A stretch of 56,226 bases of DNA from Paraburkholderia silviterrae (GTDB taxonomy: Bacteria; Pseudomonadota; Gammaproteobacteria; Burkholderiales; Burkholderiaceae): positions 1-56,226 of the forward strand of contig NZ_SMRP01000040.1 in the NCBI RefSeq assembly GCF_004353915.1, given 5' to 3'. The notes beneath the pieces were generated by a model. The model made no database searches and had not been told where the DNA came from. It worked only from the letters and a program-made list of their open reading frames with translations. The position numbers and the translations under genes were made by a program. Shown here piece after piece: positions 7,022-16,187 of the stretch. Position 1 is the first letter of the stretch, and the number at the start of each line of letters is the position of its first letter.

Positions 7022-10000
7022 ATGGCAAGCCTCAACAAAACATCGCTGACTACTTCCTTGCAATCGGTGCGCGCCGTGGCGCGCGCCCCCCGCACACGGC
7101 GCATCTTCACGGGCATCGCGATCTTCCTCGTGGTGTTCGGACTGCTCGGCTTCTTCGCCGCGCCGCCGCTCATCCGGCACGTTGCCGAACAGCAGTTGAG
7201 CAAGCTGCTCGACCGGCCCGTCACGATCGCGCGCATCGGGCTCAATCCCTACACGCTGCGTCTCGAAGCGGACCGCGTGCATATCGGCGAGCGCGGCGGC
7301 CAGGGCGACTTCGTCGATGTCGAAAAGCTCGTCGTGAAGCCTTCGTGGTCGTCGATCTTCCGCGCGGCGCCCATCGTCGATGAAGTGCGGCTCGACTCGC
7401 CGCGTGCGACCATCGTGCGGCTCGACGCACAGCGCTTCAACTTCTCGGACCTGATCGAGAAGTTCTCGAAGCCATCCGAAAAGCCGAGTAACAAGCCCGC
7501 GCAGTTCTCGGTCTCGAACATCCACGTCGAGAACGGCCAGATCACCTTCGACGATCGCCTGCTCAACGAAAAGCACGTGATCGACCGCTGGTCGCTCGGC
7601 ATTCCGTTCATCGCCACGCTGGCTTCGAAGACCGATATCTTCGTCCAGCCGATGCTGCGCGCGCGCATCGACGGCGCCAGCACGCTCGCCATCGACGGCA
7701 AGACCAAGCCGTTTGCCGCGTCGCGCGAATCGGAGATCGAGCTGCGCCTCACCGATCTCGACGTGCCGAAGCTGCTCACCTATGCGCCTGCGAAGCTGCC
7801 GGTCGTGCTCAAGAGCGGCAAGCTCTCCACCAACCTCAAGCTCGACTTCGTGATGTCGGGCGAGAAGCCCACGCTGCGCGTTTCGGGAACGACCGACCTC
7901 AACGACGTCGATGCCACCGACAACGCCAACGCGCCGCTGTTCGGCGCGCGCGGCCTGCATGCGGCGGCGGCGTCGCTCGAGCCGTTCGGCAACGTCTATC
8001 GCTTCGACGCGATCCGTATCGACGCGCCCACGGCCTGGATCGTGCGCGACAAGGCGGGCGTGCTGAACGTCGAGAAGCTGGCCGGCGCCCCGGCGGCGAA
8101 GGCCGAGGCGGGCACGGCAGCGGGCGCGCAAAAGAGTGAACAGCAGGGCGAACACAAAGGCGCCGCAAGCGCTGTCGCGGCGGTCCCGCCTGCGGCGTCG
8201 GGCGCACAGGCCGAGACCGGGGCAGCGGCAAAGGCGCCGCCGCTCGACCTCTCGATCCGCCAGTTCGCGATCTCGGACGGCACGGTGCACGTGCACGACG
8301 AAGCGGCGTCCCGGCCGGTGGAGCTGGACCTGAGCAACGTCGCCACGACACTCACCAACTTCTCCACGTTGGCCAAAGCGCCCGCTGCCTACACGCTCGC
8401 GTTGAGCGCGCGCGACGGCGGCACGCTGCAGGCCTCGGGCACTTTCGGCCTCGCCGCGAAGAGCGCCGACGCGAAGATCGCCCTGAGCAACGTGACGCTG
8501 CCGCAGGCGCAGCCCTATCTCGACGGCGTGACGGCCGCGCAGATTCAGGACGGCAAGCTGAGCCTCGACTCGGCCATCAAGGCGGACTGGGCGCAGCAGC
8601 CGGCCGCCGTGCAGGTGGGCGCGAGCACGCTGAGTCTCGATGGGCTCAAGCTCGCCGAACGCGGCTCGAAGACGACGGCCGTGGCGCTCGCGAAGGGCAC
8701 GGTGCAGGTGACCCAGGTCGATCTCGCGGCGCGCACGGCGCAGATCGCCTCGGTGGACACGAATGGCCTCGCCATCAACGTCGAGCGCACGAAGGACGGC
8801 AAGATCGACCTCATGCAGCTCGCGGCCGGCCACGAGGCCGCGCCCGAGCGCACGGCGATTCACGCGGCGCAGAAGTCGGTGAAGGAAGGCCCGGCGTGGC
8901 ACTACAAGATCGACTCCGTGAGCGTGAGCGGCGGCTCAGTCAACTTCACGGACAGCACGACGCCGCACCCGGTCAAGCTTGCCGTCGCGCCGCTCGACCT
9001 GAAGGTCCAGCAAATCAGCGACGACATGAAGCACGCGTTGCCCATCGACCTGAAGGCCACCGTCAACAAGAAGGGCACGCTCGCGCTCAATGGCGACGTG
9101 AACCCCACGCCGCTGAAGGCGCAGTTGAAGATCGACGCGAACCGGCTCGATGCCGCCGCGTTCGAGCCGTACTTCGGCAGCCAGCTGAACGCGGTGATCG
9201 CCAGCGCGCTGCTCAACATGAAGGGGCAGCTTGCCGTCGAGCAGGGCAAGGCGTTCAAGGCGAACTATCGCGGCGATGCGGCGCTCGTGGACGTGCGCAT
9301 GCTCGACAAGGCGACGTCCGACCCGTTCGCGGGCTGGCGCTCGCTGGCGTTCTCGAACCTGAAGGCGAGCTACGACGACGTGCGCGGCACCGACGTGGAC
9401 GCGAGCCGCGTGACCTTCGCCGGCTTCTATGGGCGCGTGCTGCTCGACGCGCAAGGCAAGCTCAATCTCAAGGACGTGGTGGCGCACGAGAGCGGGCAAG
9501 CGCAGTCGCTCACGCGCGACACGAGCGGCCACGAGCCGGTGCCGCTCTCGCCGCAGGCGGCGAGCGCGCCGGTGCAGACGGCCTCGGCGCCCGCGCCGGC
9601 CTCCGCTCCCGCGACGGTGACCGCCGCGCAGCCGCCGAAGCATCCGGTGCGCCTGCACTTCGGCGAGCTCGTGCTGCAGAGCGGCCGCGTGACCTATACC
9701 GATAACTTCATCAAGCCGAACTACAGCGCCGACCTCGTGCAGATCCAGGGCACGGTGGGCGCGTTCGGCACCGAGTCGACCGCGCCCGCGCCCGTCGACG
9801 TTTCGGCCAAGCTCGCGGCGAACGGGCCCATCACGATCAAGGGCAATGTAAATCCGCTCATCGAGAAGCCTGCGCTCGACATCACCGCGAGCGCGCACGA
9901 CATCGAGCTGACCAATCTCACGCCGTACTCGGCCAAGTACGCGGGTTATCCGATCACGAAGGGCAAGCTCAACGTCGACTTGCACTACCAGCTCGCGAAC

Positions 10001-10834
10001 GACCAGCTCTCGGCGAACAACCATATTTTCATCGACCAGCTCACGTTCGGCGATCACGTGCAAAACGACACCGCAACGAAGCTGCCCGTGCGTCTCGCGA
10101 TCTCACTGCTCAAAAACCGGCGCGGCGAGATCGACGTGAACATTCCGGTGTCGGGCTCGCTCTCGAACCCGGAGTTCAGCCTGGGCGGCCTGATCTGGAA
10201 GGCAGTGCTCAACCTGATCGCGAAGGCCGTGACCGCGCCGTTCTCGCTGCTCGCGAACGCATTCGGCGGCGGTGGCGAGGAGCTCGGCTACGTGGAATTC
10301 GCGCCGGGCTCGGCCACGCTCTCCGACGCCGACAACAAGAAGCTCGACACGATCGCGAAGGCGCTCGACGACAAGCCCTCGATCAAGATCGACCTGATCG
10401 GCCGCGTCGATCCGGCCGTGGACACGCCCGCGCTGCGCGAGAACTACGTGGACCGCCTCGTGCGCCAGCAGAAGGTGAAGGACACGGTGGGCAACGGCGA
10501 GAGCGTGGACACCTCGCAGGTGCAGGTCGATCAGAAGGAATACGAAAAATATCTGACGAAGGCCTATAAGGATGCCGACTTCAAGAAGCCGCGCAACATG
10601 ATCGGCCTGACGAAGACGCTGCCCGACGACGACATGAAGCAGGCGCTCGCTGAGCACGCGCCCGTGGACGACGCCACGCTGCGCGATCTCGCGCAACGGC
10701 GTGCCCAGGCCGTGCAGCAGTACTTCGAAGGCAAGGTCGACCCGAGCCGCGTGTTCGTGGTGGCGCCCAAGCTCGACGCGAAGGGCATCGACGATAAAGG
10801 TGCGACGACGCGCGTCGACTTCGGGCTCAAATGA
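7022..10834 (+). CDS. Large DUF748 (AsmA-like) envelope protein
   Basis: The 1270-residue product has a cytoplasmic N-terminus, one membrane segment at about 29-50, and a long periplasmic part of repeated beta-rich segments (LNPYTLRLEADRVHI; FNFSDLIEKF; ISDGTVHVHDE; SGGSVNFTD; QSGRVTYTDNF), characteristic of DUF748 proteins related to AsmA/YhdP/TamB. Ala/Pro/Gln-rich linkers lie near residues 360-405 and 845-875. The C-terminal 190 residues include an OmpA-like stretch (YVEFAPGSATLSDADNKKLD). Relatives in the wider superfamily are implicated in lipid transport or outer-membrane maintenance; for this protein that is inference. ATG 7022 directly precedes the basic n-region, but no strong ribosome site is seen. 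The gene stands alone. Confidence 0.85.
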   Translation: MASLNKTSLTTSLQSVRAVARAPRTRRIFTGIAIFLVVFGLLGFFAAPPLIRHVAEQQLSKLLDRPVTIARIGLNPYTLRLEADRVHIGERGGQGDFVDVEKLVVKPSWSSIFRAAPIVDEVRLDSPRATIVRLDAQRFNFSDLIEKFSKPSEKPSNKPAQFSVSNIHVENGQITFDDRLLNEKHVIDRWSLGIPFIATLASKTDIFVQPMLRARIDGASTLAIDGKTKPFAASRESEIELRLTDLDVPKLLTYAPAKLPVVLKSGKLSTNLKLDFVMSGEKPTLRVSGTTDLNDVDATDNANAPLFGARGLHAAAASLEPFGNVYRFDAIRIDAPTAWIVRDKAGVLNVEKLAGAPAAKAEAGTAAGAQKSEQQGEHKGAASAVAAVPPAASGAQAETGAAAKAPPLDLSIRQFAISDGTVHVHDEAASRPVELDLSNVATTLTNFSTLAKAPAAYTLALSARDGGTLQASGTFGLAAKSADAKIALSNVTLPQAQPYLDGVTAAQIQDGKLSLDSAIKADWAQQPAAVQVGASTLSLDGLKLAERGSKTTAVALAKGTVQVTQVDLAARTAQIASVDTNGLAINVERTKDGKIDLMQLAAGHEAAPERTAIHAAQKSVKEGPAWHYKIDSVSVSGGSVNFTDSTTPHPVKLAVAPLDLKVQQISDDMKHALPIDLKATVNKKGTLALNGDVNPTPLKAQLKIDANRLDAAAFEPYFGSQLNAVIASALLNMKGQLAVEQGKAFKANYRGDAALVDVRMLDKATSDPFAGWRSLAFSNLKASYDDVRGTDVDASRVTFAGFYGRVLLDAQGKLNLKDVVAHESGQAQSLTRDTSGHEPVPLSPQAASAPVQTASAPAPASAPATVTAAQPPKHPVRLHFGELVLQSGRVTYTDNFIKPNYSADLVQIQGTVGAFGTESTAPAPVDVSAKLAANGPITIKGNVNPLIEKPALDITASAHDIELTNLTPYSAKYAGYPITKGKLNVDLHYQLANDQLSANNHIFIDQLTFGDHVQNDTATKLPVRLAISLLKNRRGEIDVNIPVSGSLSNPEFSLGGLIWKAVLNLIAKAVTAPFSLLANAFGGGGEELGYVEFAPGSATLSDADNKKLDTIAKALDDKPSIKIDLIGRVDPAVDTPALRENYVDRLVRQQKVKDTVGNGESVDTSQVQVDQKEYEKYLTKAYKDADFKKPRNMIGLTKTLPDDDMKQALAEHAPVDDATLRDLAQRRAQAVQQYFEGKVDPSRVFVVAPKLDAKGIDDKGATTRVDFGLK

Positions 10835-10840
10835 CGGTGC

Positions 10841-10895
10841 GCATGCGGGCCGGCACCGCATGCTCCTGTGTCACGCCACGCGTTCGCGTGGCGTG
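10841..10895. terminator. Pair of hairpins between convergent DUF748 and MocR genes
   Basis: Stem 1 is GCATGCGG (10841-10848) with CCGCATGC (10856-10863). Stem 2 is a perfect 10-bp arm pair, 10872-10881 with 10886-10895, overlapping the last codons of the MocR gene. Neither has a T-run, so termination is only suggested by position. Confidence 0.45.
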
Positions 10896-12403
10896 CTGGC
10901 GGTTCCAGCGGTTCTTCGAGTGCCAAACGCATGCGTCTCGATCACGCGCGCGAGCGTGGAGAACGCGGGGCCGATTTCCTCGTGCGGCACGCACGCATAA
11001 CCCGTTAGCAATCCTTTGCGTTGCTGCTTGCCGAAGTAATAGGCCGCAAGCGGCCGCACGATCACGCCGGCTTCGTACGAGGCCGCGGTCACCGCGCGGT
11101 CGTCGCAGTGCTCCGGCAGGCCCAGCACGAAGTGCAGCCCGGCCTCGTCGCCCATGACCGGAAGCGCGTCGCCGAAATGCCGGGTCACGGCGTCGATCAG
11201 CAATTGCCGCCGTTCACCGTAGAGCGTGCGCATGCGGCGCACGTGCGTGGTGAGATAGCCGTCCATGATGAATTCGGCGAGCACGGCTTGCTGCATGAGC
11301 TGGCCTTCGCGATAGAGCTCGGCCACGCCGGTGCGGAACGCGCCCACGAGCCGCTCGGGAACGACCATATAGCCCACGCGCAAGCCCGGAAACAGCAGCT
11401 TGCCGAGGCTGCCCACGTAGATCACCTGGCCCGAATCGTCGAGCCCCTGCAGCGAGGCGATCGGGCGGCTGCCGTAGCGGAACTCGCTGTCGTAGTCGTC
11501 CTCGATGATCCACACCTTGTGCTGGCGCGCGTATTCGAGCAGCGTGCGGCGCCTCGCGAGACTCATCACCATGCCGAGCGGATATTGATGCGAAGGCGTG
11601 ACGAGCGCGATGCGCGGCGGATGGCGCAAGTCCGATTCGCGCGGATCGAGCCCTTCGTCGTCCACGGGAATGGGCGCGAGCTTGAGGCCCGAGGCCTGCA
11701 GCACGCTGCGCGCGCCCCAGTAGCAGGGCTCCTCCACCCATGCGCGGTCGCCGGTGTCGGCGAGCAGGCGCACCGCGAGATCGATCGACTGATGGATGCC
11801 GGTCGTGATGATGATCTGGTCGGGCGTGCAGCGCACGGAGCGCGCCACGCGCAAATAGTCCGAGAGCGCCCGCCGCAAAGGCCGGTAGCCGCCGCCCGGT
11901 GCGTACGTGAGCAGGTCGGGGCTCACCGACTTCCAGAGCCGCGACTGCAGGCGGCTCCATGTGCGCGCGGGAAACTCGGCCACGTCGGGCACGCCGGGCA
12001 TGAACGCGCCCCATTGCCTCGCGGAAACGCCGGCTTCGTCGATCAGACGCTGCCCGCGCACCGACATGTCGCCGCGTGGGCTGGGCTCGGGCACGGCGCG
12101 CGTCGCGGCGTCCAGGCGCGGGCCCACGGCGGCTGAGTCGGGGCGCGTGTCCGCGACGTAGGTGCCGCTGCCGGTGCTCGAGAGCACGTAGCCTTCGGCG
12201 CCCAACTGGTCGTACACATGGAGTACCGTGTTGCGCGCGATGCCGAGGTCTCCCGCGAGCAGGCGCGAGCTGGGCAGCTTCGTGCCGGGCGCGAGCTGGC
12301 CGGTCAGGATGGCCTGCTGCATCAGTTGCAGCAACTGGCGGTAGACCGGTTCCACCGAGGTTTTGTCGAGTTGAGCGGCAAGCCAGTCGGACAGGATGAC
12401 CAT
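10871..12403 (-). CDS. MocR/GabR-type regulator (GntR HTH fused to aminotransferase-like domain)
   Basis: A 510-residue regulator from ATG 12403. Residues about 10-75 form a GntR winged helix (VYRQLLQLMQQAILTGQL; GTKLPSSRLLAGDLGIARNTV). After a linker, about 120-500 form a fold-type-I aminotransferase domain with the PLP lysine region YVGSLGKLLFPGLRVGYM and the PGVPDVAEFP and EDDYDSEFRY motifs. MocR proteins bind PLP and usually control neighbouring transport or amine/amino-acid genes, so the divergent ABC importer at 12.5-17.0 kb is the natural target. An upstream ATG at 12442 would add 13 residues. Direct repeats ATGGAGCCA and ATGGAACCA lie at the gene start. Confidence 0.9.
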   Translation of the reverse strand: MVILSDWLAAQLDKTSVEPVYRQLLQLMQQAILTGQLAPGTKLPSSRLLAGDLGIARNTVLHVYDQLGAEGYVLSSTGSGTYVADTRPDSAAVGPRLDAATRAVPEPSPRGDMSVRGQRLIDEAGVSARQWGAFMPGVPDVAEFPARTWSRLQSRLWKSVSPDLLTYAPGGGYRPLRRALSDYLRVARSVRCTPDQIIITTGIHQSIDLAVRLLADTGDRAWVEEPCYWGARSVLQASGLKLAPIPVDDEGLDPRESDLRHPPRIALVTPSHQYPLGMVMSLARRRTLLEYARQHKVWIIEDDYDSEFRYGSRPIASLQGLDDSGQVIYVGSLGKLLFPGLRVGYMVVPERLVGAFRTGVAELYREGQLMQQAVLAEFIMDGYLTTHVRRMRTLYGERRQLLIDAVTRHFGDALPVMGDEAGLHFVLGLPEHCDDRAVTAASYEAGVIVRPLAAYYFGKQQRKGLLTGYACVPHEEIGPAFSTLARVIETHAFGTRRTAGTASTPRERVA

Positions 12404-12407
12404 GGCC

Positions 12408-12442
12408 AAGTGGTTCCATCGAGAATAATGAAATGGCTCCAT
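12408..12442 (-). promoter_or_regulatory. Candidate MocR binding repeats
   Basis: On the leftward strand ATGGAGCCA and ATGGAACCA form a direct repeat with starts about 28 bp apart, close to three helical turns. They lie at the 5' end of the regulator gene, next to the divergent promoter region. MocR proteins commonly bind direct repeats, but the assignment here is positional only. Confidence 0.35.
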
Positions 12443-12479
12443 TCAATAGAGCCGTGAGCGTCTATAGTAATTCGCACGT

Positions 12480-12528
12480 CAGATCCGGCGAAGGTCTGTG
12501 TCAGAATAAATTAATGGTGCCGGATCTG
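12480..12528 (+). promoter_or_regulatory. Leader inverted repeat before the ABC importer operon
   Basis: CAGATCCGGC (12480-12489) and GCCGGATCTG (12519-12528) are perfect 10-bp arms separated by 29 bp. They sit between a possible -10 (TATAGT, 12463-12468) and the ribosome site AAGGAG at 12539, so they would form a stem in the mRNA leader or act as a DNA operator. Confidence 0.4.
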
Positions 12529-12552
12529 GTTGGACGGCAAGGAGACAGGGCG

Positions 12553-13665
12553 ATGAAGACCTCAGACGTGATCGTCAGCTTTCGCGGCGTGCGCAAGACG
12601 TACGACGGCGAGACGCTGGTGGTGAAGCAACTCGATCTGGACATCTATCAGGGCGAGTTCTTGACGCTGCTCGGGCCGTCCGGCTCCGGCAAGACCACCT
12701 GCCTGATGATGCTGGCGGGCTTCGAGTTTCCCACCGGCGGCGAGATCCGCCTCGAAGGCAAGCTGCTCAACAACGTGCCGCCGCACAAGCGCGACATCGG
12801 CATGGTGTTTCAGAACTACGCGCTCTTTCCGCACATGACCGTCGAGCAGAACGTAGCCTATCCGCTCGGCGTGCGCAGGGTGCCGGCGGCCGAGCGCGCC
12901 GCGCGCGTGCACGACGCGCTCAAGATGGTGCGCATGGAAAGCTTTGGCAAACGCTATCCCGCCCAGCTTTCGGGCGGCCAGCAGCAGCGCATCGCGCTGG
13001 CCCGCGCGCTCGTGTTCCAGCCCAAGCTCGTGCTCATGGACGAGCCGCTCGGTGCGCTCGACAAGCAATTGCGTGAACATATGCAGTACGAACTGAAGTC
13101 GCTGCACGAGAAGCTCGGCGTCACGTTCGTCTATGTCACGCATGACCAGGGCGAGGCGCTCACCATGTCGGACCGCGTGGCGGTGTTCGACAAGGGCATC
13201 GTGCAGCAGCTCGATAGCGTGGACCGCCTCTACGAATCGCCGTGCAACGAGTTCGTGGCGAACTTCATCGGCGACAGCAACCGGCTGCGCGGCAAGATCG
13301 CGGCTGTGGACGGCGAATTCTGCGAGATCCATCTCGCCGACGGCACGCGCCTGAAAGGCCGCAACGTGGCGGGCGCGCAGGAGGGCGCCGATGCCATCGC
13401 CTGCATCCGGCCCGAGCGCATGAAGCTCGCCGCACACAGCGCTAACGGTGGCCAGGCGAGGGTGCTAAACGGTGCGAACGCGCTGGCGGGCGAGGCGCGC
13501 GGCCTCATCTATTTCGGCGACCACGTGCGCATGCGCTGCGGTTTGCCCCATCAGGACGAGTGCTTCGTGAAGGTGCCGCTCGGCACCGAGGCGCTCAAAG
13601 CCTTCGTGCCCGGCCAGCCGGTCGCGCTCGAGTTCGCGCCGGAGCATCTGCGCGTCTTCGCATGA
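12553..13665 (+). CDS. ABC transporter ATP-binding protein, PotA-like
   Basis: The 370-residue subunit energises the importer formed with the next three genes. Walker A is GPSGSGKTT, the Q-loop VFQNYALFPHMTV, the signature LSGGQQQR, Walker B LVLMDEPLGALD and the switch His in YVTHDQGEA. The last 120 residues are a TOBE-like regulatory domain. This order and length match PotA/FbpC-type ATPases of polyamine and opine importers. ATG 12553 has AAGGAG eight bases upstream; earlier in-frame starts lack a ribosome site. It is the first gene of a rightward operon, divergent from the MocR regulator. Confidence 0.92.
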   Translation: MKTSDVIVSFRGVRKTYDGETLVVKQLDLDIYQGEFLTLLGPSGSGKTTCLMMLAGFEFPTGGEIRLEGKLLNNVPPHKRDIGMVFQNYALFPHMTVEQNVAYPLGVRRVPAAERAARVHDALKMVRMESFGKRYPAQLSGGQQQRIALARALVFQPKLVLMDEPLGALDKQLREHMQYELKSLHEKLGVTFVYVTHDQGEALTMSDRVAVFDKGIVQQLDSVDRLYESPCNEFVANFIGDSNRLRGKIAAVDGEFCEIHLADGTRLKGRNVAGAQEGADAIACIRPERMKLAAHSANGGQARVLNGANALAGEARGLIYFGDHVRMRCGLPHQDECFVKVPLGTEALKAFVPGQPVALEFAPEHLRVFA

Positions 13666-13715
13666 CGCACTTCAAGCGCGCGAAAACATACCACCAAGGA
13701 GAAGGGGACTACACC

Positions 13716-14759
13716 ATGAAGCAGATTGGCAACTTGCGCGTTGTGGCGGCCGCGGCAGCGCTCGCACTCTCGTGTGGCGTGGCGCACGCCGCGGAACTGA
13801 CGGTCGTGAATTTCGGCGGCGCGAATGGCGACGCACAGAAGGCCGCGTTCAACGAACCGTTCCAGGCGCAGACCGGCACGAAAGTGACGGTTGTCGAGTA
13901 CAACGGCGAGCAGGCCAAGGTCAAGGCCATGGTCGAGGCGAAGCACGTGAACTGGGACGTGGTCGAAGTGGAGACCGGCGACATCGCGCGCGGCTGCGAC
14001 GAAGGCATGTACGAAAAGCTCGACTGGTCGAAGCTCGGCAACAAGGCCGACTTCCTCAAGGCGGCGCAGCAGCCTTGCGGTGCGGGCTTTTTCGTGTGGT
14101 CGACGGCGTTGGCCTATAACGCGGACAAGCTGAAGGCCGCGCCCGCAAGCTGGGCCGACTTCTGGGACACGAAGAAATTCCCGGGCAAGCGCGGCATGCG
14201 CAAGGGCGCGCGCTACAACCTCGAATTCGCGCTGATGGCCGATGGTGTTGCGCCGCAGGACGTCTACAAGGTGCTCGCGACGAAGGCGGGCCAGGACCGC
14301 GCGTTCAAGAAGCTCGACGAGCTGAAGCCGAACATCCAGTGGTGGGAAGCGGGCGCACAACCGCCGCAATTCCTCGTGGCGGGCGACGTGGTGATGTCGA
14401 CGGCCTATAACGGCCGCATCGACGCCGCGCAGCGCGAAGGCAAGAACCTCAAGGTCGTGTGGAACGGCAGCATTTACGACCTCGACTACTGGGCGATTCC
14501 GAAGGGCTCGCCGAATAAGGCGCTGGCGACGCAGTACATCGCGTACACGCTTTCGTCGAAGCCTCAACAGGACTACGCCAAGCATATCGCCTATGGCCCG
14601 GTGAACGAGACGGCGATCAAGGCGCTCGACGAGAAGACGCTCGAAAACCTGCCGAACTCGCCGAAGAACGGCAAGACGGCGATCCAGGAGAACCTCACGT
14701 TCTGGACCGACCACGGCGACGAGCTGGAGCAGCGCTTCGCCTCGTGGGCAGCGAAGTAA
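13716..14759 (+). CDS. ABC transporter periplasmic substrate-binding protein, PotD-like
   Basis: A 347-residue binding protein with a signal peptide cleaved after AHA at about residue 24 (GVAHAAELTVVNFGG). The mature protein has the features of family-1 spermidine/putrescine-type binding proteins: WDVVEVETGDIARGCDEGMYE, GAGFFVWSTALAYN, and WNGSIYDLDYWAIPKGSPNK in the ligand cleft. ATG 13716 follows a strong AAGGAGAAGG site. The ligand cannot be read from sequence; polyamines, opines or other amino compounds are plausible given the MocR regulator and adjacent amidase. Confidence 0.9.
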   Translation: MKQIGNLRVVAAAAALALSCGVAHAAELTVVNFGGANGDAQKAAFNEPFQAQTGTKVTVVEYNGEQAKVKAMVEAKHVNWDVVEVETGDIARGCDEGMYEKLDWSKLGNKADFLKAAQQPCGAGFFVWSTALAYNADKLKAAPASWADFWDTKKFPGKRGMRKGARYNLEFALMADGVAPQDVYKVLATKAGQDRAFKKLDELKPNIQWWEAGAQPPQFLVAGDVVMSTAYNGRIDAAQREGKNLKVVWNGSIYDLDYWAIPKGSPNKALATQYIAYTLSSKPQQDYAKHIAYGPVNETAIKALDEKTLENLPNSPKNGKTAIQENLTFWTDHGDELEQRFASWAAK

Positions 14760-14885
14760 GCGAGCGCAGCGTCAGGCACGCGAGCGCGCATCATCCGATG
14801 CCCGCCCGCGTGTGAACGGAGGAGGGCCGCGTGCGCCGCGCTTCGGGCGTGGAGCGCGCGGTTCGCAGGTTTGCAGGAGACCGGG

Positions 14886-16172
14886 TTGACAACAACGACG
14901 ACCACGACACAGGCAGCCGACGCCGCAGGCGAATCGGGGGCGCGCCTCAAACGCGAGCTGCGGCTCGCACAGGCCAGGAAGCGCACGATGGCGCTCTTGC
15001 TGATCGCGCCGCTGGCGATCTTTCTGCTGCTGATTTTCGTCGTGCCGATCGCGGCGCTGCTCACGCGCGCCGTGCAGAATCCCGAGGTGGCGACCGCGCT
15101 GCCGCATACCGTTGCGGCGTTGAGCAGCTGGGACCGCAAGAGCGCGCCGCCCGATGCGGCTTTTGCTGCGCTCGCGCAGGATCTCACTGCCGTGCAGGAC
15201 GGCGACGCCATGGGCGCGCTAGCACGCCGCCTGAACGTGGAGATCGCGGGCTATCGCTCGCTCGTGGCCAAGACCGCGCGCGCGATGCCGCTCGCCGACG
15301 ACGACGGCCATCCGCTGAAGCTGACGCCCGCGCAAACGCGCGCCAAAATCGTCGAGCTCGACGACCGCTGGAACGACGTGACGTACTGGCAGGCCATCGC
15401 GAAGAACAGCGGCCGCTACTCGCCGTTTTACCTGCTCGCCTCGCTCGATCACAGGCAGGACGCCTTCGGCAGCATCATTCCCGCCGATCCCGACCAGCAG
15501 ATCTATCTCGCCGTGTTCGGGCGCACCTTCGTGATCAGCGTAGTCGTCACGCTGTTCGCGCTCGCGCTCGGCTATCCGCTCGCGTACTGGATTTCGACGC
15601 TCCCGGAGCGCCGCGCCAATCTCGTGATGATCCTGGTGCTGATCCCGTTCTGGACCTCGATTCTCGTGCGCGTGGCCGCTTGGATCGTTATTTTGCAGAG
15701 CGAAGGATTGCTCAACAAGGCGCTGATCGGCACGGGCATCATCTCCTCGCCGCTCGCGCTGCTGTTCAACCGCGTGGGCGTCTACATCTCCATGACGCAC
15801 ATCCTGCTGCCGTTCATGGTGCTGCCGCTCTACAGCGTGATGAAGTCGATCCCGCCCACCTACCAGCGCGCGGCCGTCTCGCTCGGCAGTCATCCGTTCG
15901 CGGCCTTCTGGCGCGTGTACGTGCCGCAGACGTATCCGGGCATCGGCGCGGGCGTGCTGCTCGTTTTCATCCTCTCGATCGGCTACTACATCACGCCCGC
16001 GCTGCTGGGCGGCCCCGCCGACCAGATGGTGAGCTACTACGTGGCGTACTTCACGAACGTGTCGATCAACTGGGGCATGGCGTGCTCGCTCGGCGCGCTG
16101 CTGCTCGTGGCGACCACCGTGCTGTACTTCGTCTACGGGCGCTTCACGCGCACCCAACTGAGCCTCGGCTAA
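14886..16172 (+). CDS. ABC transporter permease, PotB-like with a long periplasmic insertion
   Basis: The 428-residue inner-membrane permease has a first helix near residues 36-60, then about 150 hydrophilic residues before the core of five or six helices. The EAA-type cytoplasmic loop is QRAAVSLGSHPFAAFWRVYVPQ. PotB homologues are about 280 residues, so the extra length is the periplasmic loop after helix 1. I choose TTG 14886 because AGGAGA ends five bases upstream; a TTG at 14871 lacks such a site. It lies between the binding protein and the second permease in the operon. Confidence 0.88.
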   Translation: MTTTTTTTQAADAAGESGARLKRELRLAQARKRTMALLLIAPLAIFLLLIFVVPIAALLTRAVQNPEVATALPHTVAALSSWDRKSAPPDAAFAALAQDLTAVQDGDAMGALARRLNVEIAGYRSLVAKTARAMPLADDDGHPLKLTPAQTRAKIVELDDRWNDVTYWQAIAKNSGRYSPFYLLASLDHRQDAFGSIIPADPDQQIYLAVFGRTFVISVVVTLFALALGYPLAYWISTLPERRANLVMILVLIPFWTSILVRVAAWIVILQSEGLLNKALIGTGIISSPLALLFNRVGVYISMTHILLPFMVLPLYSVMKSIPPTYQRAAVSLGSHPFAAFWRVYVPQTYPGIGAGVLLVFILSIGYYITPALLGGPADQMVSYYVAYFTNVSINWGMACSLGALLLVATTVLYFVYGRFTRTQLSLG

Positions 16173-16187
16173 ACGGAGGCACTGCAC

